Shown here in pieces: positions 16,639 through 26,000 of a DNA stretch of 43,592 bases (its first letter is position 1; every line of letters begins with the position of its first letter). The notes under the pieces are model-generated. The model searched no databases. It saw only the letters and a list, made by a program, of their open reading frames with translations, and was not told where the DNA came from. The translations under genes were made by a program, and so were the position numbers. The stretch is from an uncultured Eubacteriales bacterium (GTDB taxonomy: Bacteria; Bacillota; Clostridia; Peptostreptococcales; Anaerovoracaceae), in the NCBI GenBank assembly GCA_902774265.1, contig CACYHR010000011.1, positions 1 to 43,592 on the forward strand, in the 5' to 3' direction.

Positions 16639-18012
16639 ATGTGGAAGAAATTATTTGAACCTGTAGATATGACCGTGGGGGATCCGGTCGCTCAGATAGT
16701 AAAATTCATGATCCCTATGCTTATAGGCAATGTGTTCCAGCAGTTATACAACACTGTTGACAGCATTGTGGTAGGTAAATATATAGGAGATAATGCTCTT
16801 GCTGCAGTCGGAAGTGCGGGCCCGATACTCAATCTGCTGCTGGTACTCTTTATGGGTATCTCGGTCGGAGCCGGGATCATGGTATCGCAGTATTTCGGAG
16901 CCAGGCAGAGAGGGTCTCTGTCGAAAACCATCGGATGCTGCATTACTATGACATTTCTCGCTTCGGTCATAGTGATGATCATTGCTCCTCTGATAACCAT
17001 GCCGCTTCTCAGACTGCTGAATACGCCTGATGAGATTATTGACTGGTGTGCCGGCTATCTGAGGATACTCTTTATCGGTATTGCAGGCTGCGCGTATTAT
17101 AACATACTCGGAGGTGTGCTCAGGGGACTCGGAGATTCGATCTCGGCATTGCTGTATCTGGTCATAGCGACGATCCTCAATATTGTCCTCGATATATTCT
17201 TTGTAGCCAATGTCGGCATGGGAGTTGCCGGCGTGGCTCTTGCAACGGTCATCGCCCAGGGGGTCTCTGCGGTGCTTTCGTTCATCAGACTGAGCCGCAA
17301 GACGGATTGCTTTGACATGAAGGCGAAGTATCTCAAGCCTCAGAAGAAATATGTCAGAGAACTGGTCCGTCTCGGACTGCCGTCAGGAATAACGCAGGCG
17401 ATTTTTTCTCTCTCGATGGTCGTTGTACAGTCTCTGACAAATACCTTCGGGCCAATGTGTATCGCAACAAATGTTATCGTGATGAGGATAGACGGCTTTG
17501 TGATGATGCCTGCATTTTCCTTCGGTGCGGCTATGACTACATTTGCCGGACAGAATATCGGAGCGGGCCGGATAGACCGTGTGGAGACAGGAGCGAAAAA
17601 GGGAACTCTGGTTGCTATGGCGACATCGACGGTGATCACGAGTCTGATCGTGCTGTTCGGAAAATACCTTATGATGCTCTTTACGGACACTCAGGAACTT
17701 ATAGACCAGAGTTATCATATGATGCTGATCATGGGTGCCGGATATATTGTGATGGAAGTTACGCAGTGTCTGCAGGGAATAATGCGCGGTGCCGGTGACA
17801 CCCTGGCTCCCATGTGGCTGTCGATGATCACAACTGTTGCGATCCGCGTTCCGCTGGCATATCTTATGACATGGATGACAAGATCACCCGAAAACCCGCA
17901 TGGCCTCTTCTCCATGATGTTCGTATCCATGCTGATAAGCTGGATACTGGGCGCGATAATGACACTTATAGTCTACCGTTCGGGAAGATGGAAGCAAAAA
18001 GCTATCATATGA
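16639..18012 (+). CDS. MATE-family efflux transporter
   Basis: A 457-residue, 12-helix multidrug and toxin extrusion protein of the DinF/NorM-related type common in Clostridia. The N-terminus FEPVDMTVGDPVAQIVKFMIPMLIGNVFQQLYNTVDSIVVGKYIG is typical, and residues about 230-245 form the central loop between the two six-helix halves. The frame is open from a GTG at 16591 with agg two bases upstream, but family members usually begin as MWKKLFEP does, so the ATG at 16639 is preferred despite its weak ribosome site. Unlike the protein at 246 it carries no ATPase domain. It would export cationic drugs or metabolites using a Na+ or H+ gradient; the substrate is unknown. Its stop codon abuts the convergent TrmO gene. 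Confidence 0.92.
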   Translation: MWKKLFEPVDMTVGDPVAQIVKFMIPMLIGNVFQQLYNTVDSIVVGKYIGDNALAAVGSAGPILNLLLVLFMGISVGAGIMVSQYFGARQRGSLSKTIGCCITMTFLASVIVMIIAPLITMPLLRLLNTPDEIIDWCAGYLRILFIGIAGCAYYNILGGVLRGLGDSISALLYLVIATILNIVLDIFFVANVGMGVAGVALATVIAQGVSAVLSFIRLSRKTDCFDMKAKYLKPQKKYVRELVRLGLPSGITQAIFSLSMVVVQSLTNTFGPMCIATNVIVMRIDGFVMMPAFSFGAAMTTFAGQNIGAGRIDRVETGAKKGTLVAMATSTVITSLIVLFGKYLMMLFTDTQELIDQSYHMMLIMGAGYIVMEVTQCLQGIMRGAGDTLAPMWLSMITTVAIRVPLAYLMTWMTRSPENPHGLFSMMFVSMLISWILGAIMTLIVYRSGRWKQKAII

Positions 18013-18828
18013 TCATTCATATGATCGTTCGGTCACAACATCCGTAACGCTTAGAGTGTCGCCGTTTACTTCAAATCTTATATCGTATTCCGAGAACGAA
18101 AGTCTGTATGTATGTGCGGACTTTCTGTTATATGCATCGCGCGGGTCGAGGCGCAGGGTCTGGATCAGGCCGTCCCTTTTTTCTTCGTCTATCATTTCGA
18201 GCAGCGAAGGAGGAAAATCGACCTGCAGGAATCTGTCCCTTGAACGTTCTGTAAAGCCTGCGCGCGCATCGGGATGGCTGTCCGAATACGGCATATACGG
18301 CTTGATGTCATATACGGGAGTGCCGTTCATCATATCGGCGCCGGCTATTATGACGGCGAGCTCTCCGCTTACCATGCCTTTCCTCTCATCAGGATCGACC
18401 ATAGCTCCGTCAAGCTCCACACGTCTGATGCGGACATTGGAAAGTCCGAGAGAGTTGGGCCTGTAAGGAGATCTGGTAGCCCAGACTCCCATGCGCTCAT
18501 CACCTCCGAGTCTCGGAGGGCGTACGGTCGGCTTCCATTTTACATGTTCGGCATCCATATCGAGGCTTGTTTCGCTGAAACCCCAGATCACCCAGATATA
18601 GTCGAATCCCGTTATACCGCGCAGGGCGTCCATATTCCTGAATTCGGGCTCTATCACTATAGCCTGCTCGAGCCCGTCGACCAGATTGGCCTGACGAGGT
18701 ATCCCGAATTTCTGATTGTAATCCGAGCGCACATAAGCGATCGGTCTGATTATCTGTCTGTCGTTCATAAAAGCTATACGGCAAAGATTCCCGGTCTGAA
18801 GACTGTTCGGGGCCGGAGCTCCTGCCAT
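18013..18828 (-). CDS. trmO: tRNA (t6A37) N6-methyltransferase
   Basis: TrmO (TsaA/YaeB family) uses S-adenosylmethionine to methylate N6-threonylcarbamoyladenosine 37 in tRNAs to m6t6A. Recognisable are the PIAYVRSDYNQKFGIPRQ start of the TsaA fold, GFDYIWVIWGF, RPPRLGG, GVWATRSPYRPNSLGLS and DIKPYMPYSD. The C-terminal domain (about residues 190-271) with LDPRDAYN is present, so it is full length. The frame opens at 18828 where aagggagg touches the ATG; an ATG at 18768, just before the conserved NDRQIIRPIAYV, is the more usual start but has no good ribosome site. It ends base-to-base with the convergent MATE gene. Confidence 0.93.
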   Translation of the reverse strand: MAGAPAPNSLQTGNLCRIAFMNDRQIIRPIAYVRSDYNQKFGIPRQANLVDGLEQAIVIEPEFRNMDALRGITGFDYIWVIWGFSETSLDMDAEHVKWKPTVRPPRLGGDERMGVWATRSPYRPNSLGLSNVRIRRVELDGAMVDPDERKGMVSGELAVIIAGADMMNGTPVYDIKPYMPYSDSHPDARAGFTERSRDRFLQVDFPPSLLEMIDEEKRDGLIQTLRLDPRDAYNRKSAHTYRLSFSEYDIRFEVNGDTLSVTDVVTERSYE

Positions 18829-18866
18829 CCTCCCTTCGCTGTGTTCTTATGATCTGTCATAGATGA

Positions 18867-19715
18867 TCATCGTTCCCTGCCGCTCCGGCTGATCCTTCCG
18901 AATCTGCTGAAACAGATGCATACAAGACCGGCGGCTGATATAACGGCAAGTGCATAAAGTGCGAGCCCTAATGGTATACACGTCATCTCCTGTACAGTTC
19001 CGACTACAGGCTGCGGCGAGATGTGGTAAGGATTCATATAAAACATGGCCGCATAATTATTCGGTATAATATGAGCGGAGTGAGCTTTGGCCATTCGGCT
19101 CTCTGACAGAATATTGATCAGGATGGCTGCGGCGCTCAGTAAGATAAAAAGCCCTGCAGCACGAGCAAAGCCTCTGCGGCTCAGATCCGCCTGATGCGAA
19201 AACAGTATAAATAGTGAAATAAACAGAAGGACACCGTGCCATACGAATCCGTGCACCGTCAGTGTAACATATGTTCTGAGAAAGTCTTCGGGAAATGCAA
19301 GGGCGGCAGACGCGCTGACAAAAGTGAATGTCGCCATAAATGTCAGAAAAGCATCTCTCAGGCGGCCTACTGTAAGCGGAAGCAGCACGCACAGATACAT
19401 CGGCACTGAGCAGAGCTGGAAGGGAAAATACCACCAGTCATATGCGCCGTTGTTCACAATATGATAGAGAAACAGCTGCTTATATATTTCCGTTATTATA
19501 AGTATCCATCCGCTTACAGCGAGTATGCGGTCAATACTGTTATTTATTTCATCTGATGGAATGCCTGCTCCGATTGAAACGCTCAGTCTGCGGGCAGCCA
19601 AAAAAGCTGCAGCGATAACTGCCGCTGCAGCACTGATGTGAAAAGCACCGAACATAGCAGGCGCCTCCATCCTCCATGCAGTCATTTCCAGAACTTTCAG
19701 TATCGATCCGCTCAT
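18867..19715 (-). CDS. YwaF/TMEM164-family membrane protein
   Basis: A multi-pass membrane protein with about seven hydrophobic segments. The motif FPFQLCSVPMYLCVLLPL and the HGFVWHGVLLFISL segment resemble the bacterial YwaF family (TIGR02206 type), related to animal TMEM164. The frame extends upstream to 19988, but the extra residues do not look conserved. The ATG at 19715 follows an extended -10 box by six bases; an ATG at 19655 has ggagg eight bases upstream and is also a good start. Biochemical role in bacteria is unknown. It is divergent from the transglutaminase-like gene and lies 38 bases from TrmO on the same strand, so it may be cotranscribed with TrmO. Confidence 0.8.
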   Translation of the reverse strand: MSGSILKVLEMTAWRMEAPAMFGAFHISAAAAVIAAAFLAARRLSVSIGAGIPSDEINNSIDRILAVSGWILIITEIYKQLFLYHIVNNGAYDWWYFPFQLCSVPMYLCVLLPLTVGRLRDAFLTFMATFTFVSASAALAFPEDFLRTYVTLTVHGFVWHGVLLFISLFILFSHQADLSRRGFARAAGLFILLSAAAILINILSESRMAKAHSAHIIPNNYAAMFYMNPYHISPQPVVGTVQEMTCIPLGLALYALAVISAAGLVCICFSRFGRISRSGRER

Positions 19716-19721
19716 ATAAAC

Positions 19722-19730
19722 AGTATAGCA
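19722..19730 (-). promoter_or_regulatory. Extended -10 element upstream of the YwaF-like gene
   Basis: Read on the minus strand the site is TGCTATACT. It lies six bases before the ATG at 19715, so transcription from it would begin at or next to that ATG, giving a leaderless message, or a short leader for the ATG at 19655. No matching -35 is seen. Confidence 0.4.
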
Positions 19731-19783
19731 TACACTCTCATATATACGGTGATTCTGTAATAAACAGAAATCTTTTGTGTAAA

Positions 19784-19792
19784 TGTGATAAT
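19784..19792 (+). promoter_or_regulatory. Extended -10 element upstream of the transglutaminase-like gene
   Basis: TGTGATAAT with TG at 19784-19785 and the -10 hexamer at 19787-19792. Transcription would start near 19799-19800, next to the first ATG (19801). The in-frame ATG at 19834 has aaaagga 12 bases upstream and would then have a normal leader. Confidence 0.4.
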
Positions 19793-19800
19793 ATATCTTC

Positions 19801-21810
19801 ATGAAAAAGGGCAGAAAAGGAAATATAAAGAATATGAAGTATAAATCGGGTAAAGTATCGGGAAGAATAAGCGGAGCTGCGAAAAAAGCATCTGCAGTTT
19901 TAACGGTGATTTTATTATTGCTGTCACTTTTTTTATCTCCGATGATATCATCGCTGTCACCGGTGTATTGCGCATATGCTGAGAGCACTTCGACTGATGA
20001 TGAACAATCAGTATCTGAATATGAAGCGCAGTCTGCTGATGAAAAAACAGGGCAGATAATTTCTGAAGTCAGCGAGGGGACTGCAGATCCGGAACCGGTG
20101 ACAGAAGAAGCTGTTGATGGCAGCGCTGACGGTACGGGACAGTCTTATACGGATGAGAGCGATATGCTTATGATGTATATGGAGCGGCAGATACTTGGCG
20201 ACGAAAAGCCGTCAGATTCACAGGCTGTATATGCTGACGGCGGATTATCGATAGAGTCTTCCGACAGGAGAGCAAAACTGAAAGGAAACAACAAAATAAT
20301 ATATAATGCACTGGCGGCGGAAATCAAAAAGATTGCAGCAGGCAGCAAAAAACAGGCTGTTGTAAAGATCCCTCTCAAAAAAGTGCTGGGCAAACTCAAA
20401 TTCACCGCATCGGATCTCGGGGTATCATCAATAAGGGACAGGAACGGTAAACTCAGGCAAAGCACTTTGAAGGCTTTCGCCGGACTGTGTTCATTCGATC
20501 TGGACACGATCCATTACTCACTGCTTGCTGATATGCCTTATGAACTGTACTGGTACGACAAGAGCTATGAACGCATCGAGAATGGTACTGTTGTTAAGAG
20601 AGCCTGCAGTTATACCCTTGCAGGGTCTTCGGGAACTCTGGGCTACAGCTATACCGGCAGTTATATTAGATTCAATAACGATCCTGTAATAACATTCAGC
20701 TTTGTGGTATCGGCGGACTACAGTTCCTCAGGCAAAACCGGCACATATTATCTCAGATCTGATCTCTCTTCTGTAAAAAAAGCAGTAAGCAATGCAAAAA
20801 CGATTGCTGCCGGATACGCTGAAAAGCCTGATCTTGACAAGCTCAACGGATACCGGGAAGCGATATGCGCTCTTACATCATACGATCACAACTATCGCGC
20901 GAAGCATTACGGAGATCCGTGGCAGTTAATTTATGTGTTCGACGGAGACAGCAGCACCGAAGTCGTATGCGAGGGCTATGCAAAGGCATTTAAGTTCCTC
21001 TGTGATATAAGTGATTTCAGCAGCAGCAGTATAAAATGCCGCATCGTTACGGGACTGCTTGATCTCAATACCGATGTCGGGCATATGTGGAATATAGTAC
21101 ATATGAATGACGGCAAAAACTACATCGCTGATCTTACCAACTGCGACAGCGGTGCGACAGGATATCCGGACCGGCTGTTTCTGAGGAAATATTCCGGCAG
21201 AACATCAGGGGGTATATACTCTTATCCTGTAAGCGGAGGAAGCCTGCTGTATAAATACGACAGCGAAACAGAAAATATATACAGCAGTTCGGAACTTGCC
21301 ATGTCGAATACCGAATATAAATGTCCGCATAATTATAATGATCTGGATGACGGGACCGTAACAGCATATGAGGTGTCCGATCCCGAAACCGGTGAACTCA
21401 GACCTGACGGTGCTGTGCTTACATTCAGCTGCAAGGTATGCGGTGCTTCACAGTCTGCAGAGTACGGGTCTGCTGAAGAGGCGGAGCATGCAAGGTATGA
21501 GTTGCTTGAACCGAGGTATACTCCGGCAAAGGTCAGTCTGACATCAGTGACTGCCGGCAGTAAAAAAGCAACAGTCAAATGGAAAAGACCTGCATCTGAT
21601 GTAACACGATATGAAATAGAACTGACTGATACAGTAAGCGGTAAAAAGAAAACTGTTACTGTAAAACAGGGAAGCAGCAGTACAATAAGCAGGACGATCA
21701 GCAAACTCAAAAAGCGTAAATACAAAATCAGAGTCCGTGCATATAAGAATGCATCATGGCAGTTGTTTTACGGGAAATGGTCATCAGCAAAAACAGTAAA
21801 AATCATCTGA
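19801..21810 (+). CDS. Secreted transglutaminase-like protein with C-terminal Fn3-like module
   Basis: The 669-residue protein has a long N-terminus with a signal sequence (hydrophobic run about residues 30-55, cleavage after AYA near 60) and an acidic, low-complexity stretch (about 60-125). A transglutaminase/protease-like core follows, with Cys390 (VVCEGYAKAF), His428 (GHMWNIVHM) and Asp444 (YIADLTNCD) as the triad. After a short CPH...CKVCG segment comes a Fn3-like Lys-rich domain (about 575-669) ending in FYGKWSSAKTVKII. The triad is intact, so it may crosslink or hydrolyse cell-surface proteins or peptidoglycan amides. The start could be 19801 or 19834. The C-terminal module matches that of the protein at 2431, suggesting a shared surface-binding part. 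Confidence 0.85.
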   Translation: MKKGRKGNIKNMKYKSGKVSGRISGAAKKASAVLTVILLLLSLFLSPMISSLSPVYCAYAESTSTDDEQSVSEYEAQSADEKTGQIISEVSEGTADPEPVTEEAVDGSADGTGQSYTDESDMLMMYMERQILGDEKPSDSQAVYADGGLSIESSDRRAKLKGNNKIIYNALAAEIKKIAAGSKKQAVVKIPLKKVLGKLKFTASDLGVSSIRDRNGKLRQSTLKAFAGLCSFDLDTIHYSLLADMPYELYWYDKSYERIENGTVVKRACSYTLAGSSGTLGYSYTGSYIRFNNDPVITFSFVVSADYSSSGKTGTYYLRSDLSSVKKAVSNAKTIAAGYAEKPDLDKLNGYREAICALTSYDHNYRAKHYGDPWQLIYVFDGDSSTEVVCEGYAKAFKFLCDISDFSSSSIKCRIVTGLLDLNTDVGHMWNIVHMNDGKNYIADLTNCDSGATGYPDRLFLRKYSGRTSGGIYSYPVSGGSLLYKYDSETENIYSSSELAMSNTEYKCPHNYNDLDDGTVTAYEVSDPETGELRPDGAVLTFSCKVCGASQSAEYGSAEEAEHARYELLEPRYTPAKVSLTSVTAGSKKATVKWKRPASDVTRYEIELTDTVSGKKKTVTVKQGSSSTISRTISKLKKRKYKIRVRAYKNASWQLFYGKWSSAKTVKII

Positions 21811-21836
21811 CCAAGCCAGCTAAAGGAGAAAAAACA

Positions 21837-22862
21837 ATGGTTTCTTTTGAATGTGATTATATAGCCGGAGCTCATCCTGAGATAATCAGAAGACTCGAAG
21901 AGACGAATATGGAGGCTCTTTCGGGATACGGAATGGACCGCTACACTGAGAGTGCAAAGGAAAAGATAAAAAAAGCCTGCGGAACAGATACTGCGCAGGT
22001 GGAATTTCTTACCGGCGGTACCCAGACCAATATGGTCGTCATTTCCACTATGCTGAGAGACTGGGAGGGCGTTATTGCTGTTCCGAGCGGGCATGTCAGT
22101 GTACATGAGTCCGGCGCCATAGAATTTACAGGGCATGAGGTTCTGGAGATACCCGGAAGGGACGGTAAGATGCAGGCGGATACACTGAGAGAATATCTTG
22201 TCCGGTTTTACAGCGATGTTACGCATGATCACATGACTTTCCCGGGGATGGTTTATATATCATATCCTACCGAACCCGGCACTCTTTACAGTAAAAAGGA
22301 GCTTGAGGATATATCTGCAGTGTGCCGTGAGTACGAAATCCCCTTGTATCTTGACGGCGCCCGCCTGGGATACGGTCTGATGAGCAGACACAGTGACCTT
22401 AGTCTGCAGGATATAGCGAGACTGACTGATGTGTTCTATATAGGAGGGACGAAGGTCGGAGCTCTCTGCGGAGAGGCAGTCGTTTTTACGAAGAACAACA
22501 GACCGGATCATTTCATGACTTCGGTGAAGAAGAGAGGGGCTCTGCTGGCAAAGGGCAGACTGCTCGGCGTGCAGTTCGACACGCTGTTCACAGACGACCT
22601 GTATTTCAGGATAAGCCGTCATGCTATTGAAATGGCGGAGCAGCTCAGAGAGATAATAAGAGAAAAAGGCTGGGAATTCTACGTGGATTCACCTACAAAC
22701 CAGCAGCTGATACTGATGGATGAAGAGCAGATGCGTAAACTGAGCGAGCATGTGATTTTTGACAGATGGGGAGTATATGACGATAAACTCACCATAGTCA
22801 GGCTTGCGACAAGCTGGTCTACGACAGAGGACGATCTCAGAGTCCTTCGCGAGCTGTGCTGA
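21837..22862 (+). CDS. Low-specificity L-threonine aldolase family, PLP enzyme
   Basis: A fold-type I PLP enzyme of the beta-eliminating lyase/threonine aldolase group, which cleaves threonine (or allo-threonine) to glycine and acetaldehyde. The PLP lysine is in FYIGGTKVGALCGEAVVF and the cofactor-binding Asp in IPLYLDGARLGYGL; the N-terminal SGYGMDRYTESAKEKI and FLTGGTQTNMVV are typical. The frame opens at 21756 inside the preceding gene, but aaggag eight bases before the ATG at 21837 fixes the start, giving 341 residues. It follows the transglutaminase-like gene by 26 bases. Substrate preference cannot be told from sequence alone. Confidence 0.9.
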   Translation: MVSFECDYIAGAHPEIIRRLEETNMEALSGYGMDRYTESAKEKIKKACGTDTAQVEFLTGGTQTNMVVISTMLRDWEGVIAVPSGHVSVHESGAIEFTGHEVLEIPGRDGKMQADTLREYLVRFYSDVTHDHMTFPGMVYISYPTEPGTLYSKKELEDISAVCREYEIPLYLDGARLGYGLMSRHSDLSLQDIARLTDVFYIGGTKVGALCGEAVVFTKNNRPDHFMTSVKKRGALLAKGRLLGVQFDTLFTDDLYFRISRHAIEMAEQLREIIREKGWEFYVDSPTNQQLILMDEEQMRKLSEHVIFDRWGVYDDKLTIVRLATSWSTTEDDLRVLRELC

Positions 22863-22927
22863 TCCGCAGCGCGTCTGTTTGTCCATATCTGACGAGGGCT
22901 GAACTGCAGCATCCATGTAAATAATAG

Positions 22928-22957
22928 TTAGCAAATACCGGTTAAAACTACTATAAT
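22928..22957 (+). promoter_or_regulatory. Promoter of the c-di-GMP signalling gene
   Basis: A perfect TATAAT (22952-22957) is preceded 18 bases upstream by TTAGCA (22928-22933). A leader of about 65 bases follows and contains an imperfect stem (AGGGAA with TTCCCT near 22979-23000) just before the ribosome site gagagga. Confidence 0.5.
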
Positions 22958-23027
22958 AATAAGATAAACTGTGTCGTCAGGGAATGCACCCTGTTCCCTC
23001 TGATGATGAAGAGAGGAAGTAATTTTT

Positions 23028-26000
23028 ATGCTTAAGAGCCATGAAAAATTCTATTCCGCAAACGGGAAAAGAATGGTTCTGATCGCCGATGATGAAGCTG
23101 TAAACCGTTCGATACTCGGCAGAATACTTGAAGAAAAATACGATATCATCTTTGCAGTCGATGGTAATGACGCCCTTGAAAAGATGAAAGAAAACAGCAG
23201 CTTGATTTCACTGGTGCTGCTCGATCTTATCATGCCGGGACTCGGCGGCCTCGAGTTGCTGAGCGAGATGAAAGCAGATCCTGACATCAGCAATCTGCCT
23301 GTTATAGTCGTTTCGGCGGATCTTGAGTCAGAGGCCAGGAGCCTGCATGAGGGAGCTCTGGATTTCATTTCAAAGCCCTTTCCTCAGCCGGACGTCGTAC
23401 TTGCGAGAGTCCTGCGCACTATAGAGCTTTCCGAGAACAGGGATATCATCAGTTCTACAGAGCGCGACCCGCTGACAGGTCTTTACAACAGGGAGTTCTT
23501 TTACCGTTATGCCGTTCAGTATGACAACCATCATGCAGATACCGAAATGGACGCGATAATAATAGATGTCAATCATTTTCGCATGATAAATGAGAGATTC
23601 GGTACAGGATACGGTGATGAGGTGCTGCGCCGTATAGGTGAAAGGATAAGAGAACTGGTGCGGGATACAGGAGGCATCGTGGCACGCCGCAACGCGGATA
23701 CATTCATGATATACTGCCCGCACGGCAAGGATTATCAGACCATACTTGATAATGCCGCAAAGGAATTGTCAGGAGATGATAACGAAGAGTACAAAAACAG
23801 CCGCGTTCGTCTTCGTATGGGCGTTTATCCGAAGGTTGATAAGTCTCTGGAGATCGAAAGACGTTTCGAAAGAGCAAAAATGGCTGCGGACAAGGTTCGC
23901 GAAAGCTATACGCGCAACATCGGTATATACAACCGTTTGCTGCACGAAAAAGAACTGCATAATGCTCAGATGATAGATGAGTTTCCTGCTGCTATAGAGG
24001 AGGAACAGTTCAAGGTATATTATCAGCCGAAATACGACATAAGACCGGGAGTACCTGTTATGGCAGGTGCGGAAGCGCTGGTGCGCTGGCAGCATCCTGT
24101 TATGGGCATGGTCTCTCCGGGAGACTTCATACCTCTGTTTGAGGATAACGGTCTGATCAGGGAACTCGATAATTATGTCTGGAGACATGCTGCCGGACAG
24201 ATCAGAAGCTGGAAAGACAGGTTTGATTTTTCGGTACCTGTCTCTGTAAATGTATCCAGAGTCGACATGTATGACGATAATCTGATCGAGACCTTTGCCG
24301 GGATCCTGAGAGAGTTTGATCTTACGACAGAGGATTTGCATCTTGAGATAACCGAATCCGCCTATACTCAGGATTCGGAACAGATCATAGATACTGTAAA
24401 ACATCTGAGAGACCTTGGGTTTCATATCGAAATGGATGATTTCGGCACCGGTTATTCGTCACTCAGCATGATATCGAAACTTCCGGTGGATGCCCTCAAA
24501 CTGGACATGGGATTCATCAGGTCGGCGTTCAGTCCGGATGGAAACACCAGGATGATAGAGATAATAATAGATATTGCAGATTTCCTCGGTGTTCCCGTGA
24601 TTGCCGAAGGAGTCGAAACAGGCGAGCAGCTTAACAAGCTGAAGGAAATGGGCTGCGATCTTGTCCAGGGTTATTATTTCTCACGCCCGATACCGCCTCT
24701 TGAATACGAAAAATTCGTAGAGGAAAGCAAATCCTTTGCCGATATGGGCAGGGATGCAGGCGATGCACTGTCGTCCGGGTTCAGGAGCATTTATTATATA
24801 AACACAAAAGACAACAGCTATGTGGAATTCAGTGCCAAAGCCAGCGGAAATGATCTGCATATAGAGAATACAGGCAGCGATTTCTTTAAGGAAATAAAGC
24901 AGATCGTGGTGCATCATGTCGATGTTGAGGACCAGAGACGCATACTGAACGGACTGAGCAAAAAGAACCTTCTCGAATGTATCCGGGAGAGCGGTATGTG
25001 GTCGGATAATTACAGGATCGCGGATATCGGGGATAGTGTCATAAGTGAGGTAAGAGCAGCCGCTGCCGATACACATGATAATTATCATATTGCTGTGGGA
25101 TTCAGTGATATAAGCAGTGAAGAGCTGCTGAAAGGAAGCCGCGTAATTGAAGAAAACTATCTTAACAGCATAACATATGCGCTGGCAAGAGATGCTGAGA
25201 GCCTGTATTTTGTAGATGTAACAACAGGACACTACATGGAGTTCAGGAATGGCGGCGAATACAACAAGATCCGTCTTGAGATCAGAGGTATGGATTTCTT
25301 TGAGGAATGCCGCAATAATATGGACAAAGTAATATACAGTGAAGATCTCGAAAGAGTCGCTGCAGCTATGGACCGTGACAACCTGCTCGCAATACTCGAA
25401 CAGAACGACAGCTTTTACATTTCTTACAGACTGATGATAGAAGGAGAGCCGGCGTTTTACTCGCTCAAGGCAGTATGGGCCGAAGGCGCACGAGGCAGAC
25501 ACATGGTCATAGGCGTAAGCAATATGGGCCGCAGCTGGATACATGCTGATGTCAACGAGGCGGGCAGGATGAACAATGTCACATTCTCGAGGATAGCCAG
25601 AGCCCTTTCACAGGATTATTTCACCATATATTATGTTGACTCCGAATCCGGGTGGTTCGTGGAATACAGCTCATCGGCGGACTACAGAAATCTGGGCATC
25701 GAAAAAAGCGGAAACGATTTCTTTGCCATGAGCCGCAGAAATGCGCAGAAATATATTTATGAACATGACCGCGCAGAGTTCCTCGAAGTATTCACTAAGG
25801 AAAACGTGCTGAACGAGGTGAGGAGGAATAAGACATTTACCTTTACATACAGGCTGCTGCTGAATGACAAACCTGTGTATGTACATATGAAGATAAGCGG
25901 AATGGACGGCGGAGATGATACGCATCTGGTTATCGGCGTATCCAATGTCGATGAGCAGATAAGGCGTGAACAGGAGCATCAGAATGCTGTACGTGTCGCC

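Noticed and set aside
16460-16666. Possible 68-residue gene before the second MATE gene
   Set aside because: No ribosome site, no recognisable product, and it overlaps the MATE start in another frame.
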